Assembly (NCBI GenBank): GCA_035540495.1
Contig: DATLGL010000035.1
Span: 1-64,000 of the forward strand
Length of the DNA: 64,000 nucleotides
From: DASVEG01 sp035540495
Lineage (GTDB): Bacteria > Actinomycetota > Acidimicrobiia > Acidimicrobiales > CADCTF01
Reading direction: 5' to 3'
The notes under the pieces were generated by a model. It searched no databases and was not told where the DNA came from. It saw nothing but the letters and a program-made list of their open reading frames with translations. Each line of letters starts with the position of its first letter. The first letter of the stretch is position 1. Shown one piece after another: positions 7,640 to 14,752 of this stretch. The position numbers and the translations under genes are program-made.

Positions 7640-9070
7640 TCAGTCGTAGCGGACGGAGTACACGCGGTGCGGTTGCGAGATGCCCTTCAGGGCGACCTCG
7701 TCACCGCCGTCGAACTCGAACTCGCCCGACGACACGCACAGCTCGCGCAGGAGCCCGGACACGAGGATCTCGTCGCCGTTCGCGGCATCCGCGATGCGCG
7801 ACGCGAGGTTGACGGTCGTGCCCAGGAAGTCGTCGGCATCTCGGATCGCCTCGCCGGTGTGGAGCCCCATGCGGACGTGGACGGGGTTCTCCGGGTGCTC
7901 GTCGTTCCACTCCCGCTGCGCCCGCTGGATCGCCTGCGCGCACCGCAGCGCCCGGCTCGCGCTCGAGAAGGCGACCATGAAGCCGTCACCGTGGACCTTG
8001 ACCTCGAAGCCCGCATGGCGGGCGAGCTCGTCGCGCACGAGGCGGTAGTGCTCGCGCAGGATGTCGTTGGCGCGGTGATCGCCCAGCCGGTCACACATCG
8101 CGGTGAAGCCCTCGATGTCGCTGAACATGATCGTGACGGTGCCCTCGGGCGCGACCTGGGCCCGGACCGCCGGCCAGTCCTCACGAACGTCGGCCGCTAC
8201 GGCGTCGATGCCGCGCGCCTTGTTGCTCCCACCGACGTTTCCACCGGCGCCCGCACCGGCGCCGGCGCCAGGACCGACCTCGCCCCGCCGTCCGGCTCGC
8301 GACGCTTCACGTTGCTGATGGCGCAGGTCGCGCTCGAGGTGGCGCTGGGCGCGCTCGAGATGACGTTCGGCTCTTCGCGCCGCGGTGCTCGATCCGCCTG
8401 AACCGCCCGTTCCGACGCCGCGCTGCCCGCGAGTCGACGGACCCTTGCTGCGCACGCTGACCCCGCCCATGAACGCGAAGGCGCGCACCCGGATGACCGG
8501 CGAGCCGGGGATGATCGGGACGTCCTTGACCTTGGCGTGGCGGCCGCCCATGAAGGCGAACCCTTCGAGGACGACCTCGATGCCTTCCGGCACGATCACG
8601 TCGATGCCGCCCATGAACGCGAAGGCGTTGATGACGGCCTCGGCGCCCTTGACCTCGGCCTCACGCAGGTCGAGATGGCAACCGCCCATGAACGAGACGG
8701 CGTTCGTCTCGCCTTCGATGCGCCAGCGCCCGCGCTGCTGGTTGCCGCCGAAGACCGACACCGTCCACTTCACCGCTCGCCGCGTGCGGGTGGTGCGGGG
8801 AGCTTCGAGTGACGCCGAGGCTTCCGCTCGCAGCGCCGGCCCGTCGAGCACAGGGAGGTCGACGAGCACCCGCTCGATCTCGCGTGCCGTGCGCGCCGCG
8901 AACACGTCGCCGACGCGGTCGGAGAACTCGTCGAGGGTCAGCCGCCCTTCGCCGCAGTGTCGCCGGAGCAGCGCGACGGCCTGTTCCCGCTCGGCGTCGG
9001 AGATGCGCAACTCGGGCGCACGGGACGACACCTGCGGTACCGGCAGCTCGTCGTTGTCAGCTGACGCCAT
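7640..9070 (-). CDS. DUF1707 / FAFMGG-repeat / class III adenylate-guanylate cyclase fusion
   Basis: Three parts are visible in 476 residues. Residues 20-75 are a DUF1707 (SHOCT-like) domain, LRISDAEREQAVALLRRHC. Residues 105-210 are a beta-helix-like repeat with SFMGG, FAFMGG, FAFMGG, FAFMGG, resembling the LiaF/YvqF C-terminal domain of cell-envelope stress proteins. A charged Arg/Gly-rich linker (about 220-290) leads to a class III cyclase domain (about 305-476) with IMFSDIEGFTAMCDRLG, KVHGDGFMVAF and TTVNLASRI. Metal-binding Asp residues are present in FSDIEG and HGDG. No membrane helix is seen. Its location inside the cox cluster suggests a signalling role for that enzyme, which is inference. 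Confidence 0.85.
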   Translation of the reverse strand: MASADNDELPVPQVSSRAPELRISDAEREQAVALLRRHCGEGRLTLDEFSDRVGDVFAARTAREIERVLVDLPVLDGPALRAEASASLEAPRTTRTRRAVKWTVSVFGGNQQRGRWRIEGETNAVSFMGGCHLDLREAEVKGAEAVINAFAFMGGIDVIVPEGIEVVLEGFAFMGGRHAKVKDVPIIPGSPVIRVRAFAFMGGVSVRSKGPSTRGQRGVGTGGSGGSSTAARRAERHLERAQRHLERDLRHQQREASRAGRRGEVGPGAGAGAGAGGNVGGSNKARGIDAVAADVREDWPAVRAQVAPEGTVTIMFSDIEGFTAMCDRLGDHRANDILREHYRLVRDELARHAGFEVKVHGDGFMVAFSSASRALRCAQAIQRAQREWNDEHPENPVHVRMGLHTGEAIRDADDFLGTTVNLASRIADAANGDEILVSGLLRELCVSSGEFEFDGGDEVALKGISQPHRVYSVRYD

Positions 9071-9860
9071 CAGCCCCCCTGGCGTGGATAGGCCCTTCAG
9101 TGTCGCGCAGGCTCGGGACGCGACGCCCAGTTCGGTTGGCGATGATCTCGGCGCAGATCGACACCGCCGTCTCCTCTGGCGTGCGGGCGCCGATGTCGAT
9201 CCCGATCGGCGCCATCAGCCGGTCGATGCCTGCGTCGTCGACGCCGGCCGCTCGCAGTCGCTCGACCCGCTCGTCGTGGGTGCGCCGCGACCCCATGGCG
9301 CCGAGGTATCCCACCCTCGTCGCGAGCGCGCCGACGATCGCCGGCACGTCGAACTTGTGGTCGTGGGTGAGCACGCACACCGCGTCTCGCGGACCGAGAT
9401 CGGTTCCGTTCGCCTCGAGGTACCGGTCGGGCCAGTCGACCACCACCTCGTCGGCCATCGGGAAGCGCTGCGCCGTGGCGAACACCGGACGAGCGTCGCA
9501 GACCACGACGCGGTAGCCGAGGACCTTCGCGACGCGCGTCAGCGCCGCGGTGAAGTCGACGGCGCCGAAGATGATCATCCGCGGAGGCGGAGCGAAGCTC
9601 TCGATGAACACCTCGACGTCGTCCTGCCGCGCCTCGCCGTGTCGGCCGTAGTGGCGCGTCGTCGAACGACCGGCGTCGAGCTCGGCCACAGCATCGCGAG
9701 CAACGACACGGTCGAGGTCGGCGTCGCCGAGGCTGCCGCTGACCGATCCGTCCGGACGGACGAGGAGCTTCGCTCCGAGGTTCGGCCCGTCGCTGACGGT
9801 CGCCAGCGCCACCGGCTCCTCGGCCCTGATGGCCGCCGCGAGCTCGTCGTACAGGCTCAC
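9057..9860 (-). CDS. XdhC/CoxI family molybdenum hydroxylase maturation factor
   Basis: The 267-residue protein has a short N-terminal XdhC_CoxI domain (ALATVSDGPNLGAKLLVRPDG, residues about 16-36) and a C-terminal Rossmann domain (about 110-250) with IIFGAVDFTAALTRVAKVLGY, CVLTHDHKFDVPA and YLGAMGSRRTHDERVERL. XdhC proteins bind the molybdenum cofactor, promote its sulfuration and insert it into xanthine dehydrogenase-family enzymes. The start is GTG, overlapping the previous gene's stop as GTGA. Residues 1-15 replace a long in-frame extension that is low quality and lies over that gene. Confidence 0.88.
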   Translation of the reverse strand: MSLYDELAAAIRAEEPVALATVSDGPNLGAKLLVRPDGSVSGSLGDADLDRVVARDAVAELDAGRSTTRHYGRHGEARQDDVEVFIESFAPPPRMIIFGAVDFTAALTRVAKVLGYRVVVCDARPVFATAQRFPMADEVVVDWPDRYLEANGTDLGPRDAVCVLTHDHKFDVPAIVGALATRVGYLGAMGSRRTHDERVERLRAAGVDDAGIDRLMAPIGIDIGARTPEETAVSICAEIIANRTGRRVPSLRDTEGPIHARGADGVS

Positions 9861-10177
9861 CAGCGCTCGAGCGGCTCGATGAGGAGGTGGACGGTTCCTC
9901 CACACGTGAGGCCGACGGCGAAGGCCTCGTCGTCGGAGTAGCCGAACGTCACCCGCCGCGCACGGCCGTCGCCGCCCAGGATGTCGAGCGCCTCGGTGAC
10001 GACCGCGCCCTCGACGCATCCACCGCTGACCGATCCGGCGACCTCGCCGTCTTCGTTGACGACCATCGTCGCTCCCGGGTCGCGGGGCCCGCTGCCGTCG
10101 ATCCCCACCACCCTCGCGACGGCGACGCGCTTGCCGGCACGCCGCCACCGGTCGATGTCGTTCAACACCTCTTTCAT
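9857..10177 (-). CDS. Small XdhC_CoxI-domain protein
   Basis: This 106-residue protein is a stand-alone XdhC_CoxI N-terminal domain: VAVARVVGIDGSGPRDPGA at residues 19-37, then VVNEDGEVAGSVSGGCVEGAV and a C-terminal TCGGTVHLLIEP. The conserved Cys in SGGCVEG is the residue that binds molybdenum cofactor in XdhC studies; the larger neighbour has Asp/Leu there instead (SLGDADLD). The pair may therefore be a split or complementary heteromer. ATG overlaps the CoxE stop (ATGA), and its own stop overlaps the next start (GTGA). Confidence 0.85.
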   Translation of the reverse strand: MKEVLNDIDRWRRAGKRVAVARVVGIDGSGPRDPGATMVVNEDGEVAGSVSGGCVEGAVVTEALDILGGDGRARRVTFGYSDDEAFAVGLTCGGTVHLLIEPLERW

Positions 10178-11304
10178 CTGCGGTTCACCACCTCCGCCAA
10201 GCGCTCGAGCGAGGCGAGCGAGTGTCCTTCGATGAACTCGTCAACGTGCGGGAGCGCCGCGGCCATCCCACGGGCCAGCGGGGCGTACCCGGGCGACGCC
10301 TTGAGCGGGTTGCACCACACGACGCGGTGCGCGACCCGGTGGAGGCGCGCCATCTGCGCCGCGAGCTCCGCCGGCTCTCCCCGATCCCATCCGTCCGACA
10401 GGATCACGACGACGGCGCCACGAGCCATGCCCCGCACGCCGAACCGATCGTTGAACTCGCGGAGCACCTCGCCGAGGCGGGTGCCGCCGCTCCAGTCCTT
10501 CACGCCGCGACCGGCCGCCGCGAGCGCAGCGTCCGGGTCGTGCGATGACAGCTCGCGCGTCAGGCGGGTCAGGCGCGTGCCGAGCGCGAAGGCCTCGACG
10601 TGACGTCGCCCGACGACCGCGGCGTGGAGGAAGCGGAGCAGCGCGCGGCTGTACGCCTCCATCGAACCGCTGACATCGCACAGGAGGACGAGCCTTCGCG
10701 GTCGGGTGTTTCGCTCGAAGTAGGCCCGCCGCGCAGGCTCGCCGTGGAGCTTCATCGCGCGTTGCACCGTCCGCCGCAGATCGGGGTGCGCCGTCGGACG
10801 AGACCCCTTCGCGCGCCGGAGCCGGCGCGAGGCCCGGACCGCGGCGGCGAGGCGCATCTCGGCCATGACCTTCCGCGCCTCGTCGAACTCCGCGTGGGTG
10901 TAGTCGGCGAAGTCCTTGTGGCGAAGGATCTCGACCGGGCTGTACCGAACCGCGATCGTGTCCGTCTCGTCACCTCTGTCGTCGTCCGCCTCCTCGGGAC
11001 CGTCGTCGTCCTCGTCGGCGCTGTCGTCGTCGAGCTCGAGCACCACGGGCTCGATCGTCTGCGGAACCCGGATCAGCTCGCGCTGGAGCCAGTACACGGC
11101 GAAGGCGTCGTCATAGGCGCGGAGATCTTCGTGACGGCGGAGCAAGGTGGCTCGGCCGGCCCAGTACACGGCCGACCTGGTGTCGATGCCGACCTTGCCG
11201 AGCGCGGCGACGAAGTCGAGGACGCTGCGGGTGGGCACGGCCACGCCCGACTTCCGCAGCGTCGTGGCGAAGCCGACGGCGATGCGCTCGACGTCAGCCG
11301 GCAC
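10174..11304 (-). CDS. coxE: CoxE-like von Willebrand factor A domain protein
   Basis: The 376-residue protein is the VWA partner of the MoxR ATPase in cox clusters. An N-terminal helical region is followed by an acidic stretch (about residues 85-115, ELDDDSADEDDDGPEE) and a C-terminal VWA domain (about 195-360) with the MIDAS motif DVSGSM, the second metal ligand region SGGTRLG and ILSDGWDRG. CoxD/CoxE are needed for maturation of the CO dehydrogenase active site in Afipia. The GTG start overlaps the last codons of the MoxR gene by 11 bases. Confidence 0.88.
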   Translation of the reverse strand: MPADVERIAVGFATTLRKSGVAVPTRSVLDFVAALGKVGIDTRSAVYWAGRATLLRRHEDLRAYDDAFAVYWLQRELIRVPQTIEPVVLELDDDSADEDDDGPEEADDDRGDETDTIAVRYSPVEILRHKDFADYTHAEFDEARKVMAEMRLAAAVRASRRLRRAKGSRPTAHPDLRRTVQRAMKLHGEPARRAYFERNTRPRRLVLLCDVSGSMEAYSRALLRFLHAAVVGRRHVEAFALGTRLTRLTRELSSHDPDAALAAAGRGVKDWSGGTRLGEVLREFNDRFGVRGMARGAVVVILSDGWDRGEPAELAAQMARLHRVAHRVVWCNPLKASPGYAPLARGMAAALPHVDEFIEGHSLASLERLAEVVNRR

Positions 11305-12193
11305 GCGCCACCGCAGCGTCGACGAGGCCTGCGACGCCGGCCGACCGCACCCGCTCGTGGTCTTCCCGGTACTTGAGGACCGACCCGAGGGTGGCGTCGA
11401 CCCACTGCTCGTCGAGAACTGCCCGCCCGAGCGCAGCAAGCGCCTGGGCCCAGTCGATCACCTCGGCGACGCCGGGGGGCTTGAACAGCTCCATCCCGCG
11501 CATCTGCTCGACGGCCGCAGCGACCTGACGCGCGAGACGCTCGGTGACCTGTGGAGCGCGCAGCCGGATGATGCTGACCTCGCGCTCGAACCCGGGATGC
11601 TCGACCCAGTGGTAGAGGCACCGGCGCTTGAGCGCGTCGTGGACGTCGCGTGTGCGGTTGCTGGTGAGGATGACGACCGGAGGCACCGACGCACGGAACG
11701 TCGCCAGCTCCGGGACCGTGACGGAGTAGTCGGCGAGGATCTCCAGGAGGAACGCCTCGAACTCGTCATCGGCCCGATCGACCTCGTCGATGAGCAGCAC
11801 CGGCGGCGGTCCCTCTCGGTGATCGATCGCCCGCAGCAGCGGACGGCGCACGAGGAACGACTCGCTGTAGAGCTCGTCCTCCGCCTTCGCCACGTCGACC
11901 TCGCCCGCCGCTTCGAGGGCGCGGAGGTGGAGGAGCTGGCGGGTGTAGTCCCACTCGTAGACCGCCTGCGCGACGTCGATGCCCTCGTAGCACTGGAGGC
12001 GGATGAGCTCCCCGCCCGTCCACTCGCTCAGCACCTTCGCCACCTCGGTCTTGCCGACGCCTGCCTCGCCCTCGAGAAGGACCGGACGCTGCAGCGTCAG
12101 CGCGAGGAAGATGACCGTCGCGAGGCCCTCGTCCGCGAGGTACTTGCGGCGCTCGAGCTCGCGCTGCACCTCATCGACGGACGAGATCTCCAT
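11294..12193 (-). CDS. coxD: MoxR/CoxD-type AAA+ ATPase
   Basis: The 299-residue AAA+ protein has Walker A EGEAGVGKTE near residue 41, Walker B PPVLLIDEVDRAD near residue 129, and sensor 1 PPVVILTSNRTRDVHDALKRRC. The last of these is the typical MoxR arginine-finger region. It acts as a chaperone that assembles the molybdenum-copper or molybdenum site of cox-type hydroxylases. It is paired with the VWA gene downstream. The ATG has no Shine-Dalgarno but has TAGCCT nine bases upstream, so the transcript may be leaderless. Confidence 0.9.
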   Translation of the reverse strand: MEISSVDEVQRELERRKYLADEGLATVIFLALTLQRPVLLEGEAGVGKTEVAKVLSEWTGGELIRLQCYEGIDVAQAVYEWDYTRQLLHLRALEAAGEVDVAKAEDELYSESFLVRRPLLRAIDHREGPPPVLLIDEVDRADDEFEAFLLEILADYSVTVPELATFRASVPPVVILTSNRTRDVHDALKRRCLYHWVEHPGFEREVSIIRLRAPQVTERLARQVAAAVEQMRGMELFKPPGVAEVIDWAQALAALGRAVLDEQWVDATLGSVLKYREDHERVRSAGVAGLVDAAVARAG

Positions 12194-12202
12194 TGGCGGT
12201 CG

Positions 12203-12208
12203 AGGCTA
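12203..12208 (-). promoter_or_regulatory. Putative -10 box (TAGCCT) for the moxR-to-ppx unit
   Basis: On the minus strand TAGCCT ends nine bases before the moxR ATG, and no Shine-Dalgarno is visible. This fits a leaderless or very short-leader transcript. A -35 box is not obvious. Confidence 0.4.
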
Positions 12209-12243
12209 CGCGGCCGCGCCTCCGACGATGAACCGGCGGCGGT

Positions 12244-13067
12244 TCAGCTCTGGCGCGTCGATGCCTCTTCGATCGCTCGGCGGGTGAGCACGCGTGCGAG
12301 GTGGCGCCGGTACTCGGGTGACGCGTTGAGGTCGGAGGGCGGGTCGAGTCCTTCGTCTGCGGAGGCCGAAGCGTCTTCGACGGCCGCTCCCGACGCGAGC
12401 GCCGCCTCGACGGCCGAGGCGCGCACCGGCACCGACGCCATGTTCACGAGCGCGACACCGGCACCCTCCTGATAGGCGGCGGCGACGATCGCCCAGTCCT
12501 GCGCTCGGCGGTTGAACTTCTGGTACGACCAGCCCTTGCCCTTCGCGCTCGGGATGCGGATCTCGACCAGCATCTCGTCGGGCTGCACCGCCGTCTCGAG
12601 GAAGCCCTGGAAGAACTCGGTGGCGGGCACCTCGCGGCGGGCGCCGCCGGAGCCGGCGATCACCATCGTCCCGTTCATCGCGAGCACGGCAGCCGGCAGG
12701 TCGGACGCGGGATCGCCGTGCACCAGCGAGCCGCCGAGCGTGCCTCGGTGCCGGACCTGCGGGTCGCCGACGAGCGACGCCGTGTAGCTGAGCAGCGGCG
12801 CCTCGGCCTGGAGCACGTCGGACGTCTCGAGGTCGCGGTGGCGAGTCAACGCGCCGATCGCGACGTGACCGTCGTCGGCGCGGACGTAGGAGAGGTCCCG
12901 CAGGCGGCCGATGTCGACCAGCATCGCCGGCGTCGCCAGGCGCAGCTTCATGAGCGGGAGCAGGGAGTGGCCACCCGCGAGCAGCTTCGCCTCGTCGCCA
13001 TGCTCGGCGAGAAGCGCGAGCGCCTCGTCGACGGTGGCGACCCGGGAGTAGTCGAACTTCGCCGGGA

Positions 13068-13071
<4 letters not shown>
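12244..13071 (-). CDS. coxM: CO dehydrogenase-like medium subunit, FAD-binding
   Basis: The 275-residue protein is the flavoprotein subunit of a molybdenum hydroxylase. FAD-contacting motifs are AGGHSLLPLMKLRL near residue 31 and HRGTLGGSLVHGDPASDLPA near residue 107. It passes electrons from the iron-sulfur subunit to the electron acceptor. The start is GTG, overlapping the coxS stop as GTGA, and the protein begins IPAKFDYSRVATVDEALALL like other CoxM proteins. Residues 225-255 are an unusual Ala/Ser/Asp-rich insertion. Confidence 0.93.
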
Positions 13072-13574
<503 letters not shown>

Positions 13575-13629
13575 GGCGCAGTTCTTAGTCGACGGCGCGA
13601 CGATCCGGAGGCGTACGCCTGGAGCGTCG

Positions 13630-14232
13630 TCAGACGACGAACCGGAACGAGGCGGTGCCGTCGTCCGCCATCGAGAGCTCGCACTCCTCGCGGTAGAGGC
13701 CGTCTCGGGCGTTCTGCGCTTCGCCCGGAAAGTACAGCTGCGTGGTGAGGATGCGCCCGCGTTCGGGCTGGACCCTCACGTGGATGTGCCGGGTTCGGCC
13801 GGGATAGACGCCCGGGACGATCGTCTCGAGCCGGAACCGGCCCTCGTCGTCTGCGAACTGGTGGCCGCGCAACCTGAAGCCGTCGTTGTCGTACGTGCCT
13901 TGGGCGTCGCACTGCCAGACGTCGAGCAGCGCGCCCGCGTGCGGCTCACACGTCGAGCTCACGATGGTGCCCGTGATGACGAGCGTGTCGCCGTCGACCC
14001 CGTCGGCGATGTTCGCCCGCTCCGGCGAGTTCGGTGTGAAGAACGGGCCGGCGGTCTGCGCCGGCGTCTCCTCGACATCGTCGCCGTCGACGCATCCAGG
14101 CGTCTCCTTCAGCGGTGCGCTCGCTCGCTGGGAGCTGCGGTCGTCGCCGCGCGTGCAGCCTCCGACCGCGACCGCGGCGGCTGCCGCACCTCCGGCGATC
14201 AGCAGGTGACGGCGCGACATCGGCAGATCCAT
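13630..14232 (-). CDS. Secreted intradiol ring-cleavage dioxygenase-like lipoprotein
   Basis: From the ATG at 14232 the protein has about 200 residues. It begins MDLPMSRRHLL, a twin-arginine signal with an Ala-rich core and a lipobox (AVGGC), so it is probably exported by Tat and lipidated. The remainder matches the catalytic barrel of intradiol dioxygenases: AGPFF, CEPHAGALLDVWQCDAQGTY, and GVYPGRTRHIHVRV. The two Tyr and two His of the last two blocks are the expected Fe(III) ligands. An internal ATG at 14220 is an equally good start. It sits between coxL and coxS on the same strand; substrate is unknown. Confidence 0.8.
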   Translation of the reverse strand: MDLPMSRRHLLIAGGAAAAAVAVGGCTRGDDRSSQRASAPLKETPGCVDGDDVEETPAQTAGPFFTPNSPERANIADGVDGDTLVITGTIVSSTCEPHAGALLDVWQCDAQGTYDNDGFRLRGHQFADDEGRFRLETIVPGVYPGRTRHIHVRVQPERGRILTTQLYFPGEAQNARDGLYREECELSMADDGTASFRFVV

Positions 14233-14251
14233 GTGCGACATCATCGGCCAC

Positions 14252-14752
14252 ATGCCGGAACCGAAGAGCGCGGCGCCGCTGACGCCGCACTGGATGGGCC
14301 GCGGCGAGCGCCTCCCGTGGTCGTGGGCGCTCGACCGCATCGAGGCGGAGAAGAACTACTGGATCGTCTCGGTCCGGACCGACGGCTTCCCCCAGGCGCG
14401 CCCCGTGTGGGGCGTGTGGTCAGAGGCCGGCCTGCTCCTCAGCGTCGGCGGCGGCGGGCTCGCACGCGCCGAACGGCGGTCTGCGCTGCCGGTGACCGTC
14501 CATCTCGACGACGCGATCGACGTCGTCATCATCGAGGGCACGATCGACCGGTTCGCCGGACCCGCCGAGCTCGTCACGACGGCGATCGACGAGGCGGCGC
14601 GGCGCGAGGCGATCCCTCGCTACAACGAGAAGTACTCGTGGAACTTCGAGCCGGACACCGACATGTTGAACTTCGTCGTCCGCCCCCACACGGTGCTCGG
14701 CTGGCACTCGACGCCGACTGCGGTCGAGGGCGGGACGAAGTGGACGTTCTAG
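14252..14752 (+). CDS. Pyridoxamine 5'-phosphate oxidase-like split-barrel protein
   Basis: The 166-residue protein (from the second ATG; one seven codons earlier at 14231 is possible) matches the PPOX-type flavin or F420-binding split barrel. It shows WALDRIEAEKNYWIVSVRTD near the N-terminus and GFPQARPVWGVW, followed by alternating beta strands. The cofactor cannot be told from sequence alone. It is transcribed divergently from the dioxygenase gene across about 20 bases, so both promoters must overlap coding sequence or be leaderless. Its TAG stop shares the palindrome CTAG with the stop of coxL. Confidence 0.75.
   Translation: MPEPKSAAPLTPHWMGRGERLPWSWALDRIEAEKNYWIVSVRTDGFPQARPVWGVWSEAGLLLSVGGGGLARAERRSALPVTVHLDDAIDVVIIEGTIDRFAGPAELVTTAIDEAARREAIPRYNEKYSWNFEPDTDMLNFVVRPHTVLGWHSTPTAVEGGTKWTF

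Noticed and set aside
14231..14251. A longer N-terminus of the PPOX-like protein from the ATG at 14231
   Set aside because: It would overlap the start of the divergent dioxygenase gene and adds only seven residues outside the fold; neither start has a ribosome binding site, so it remains possible but not preferred.
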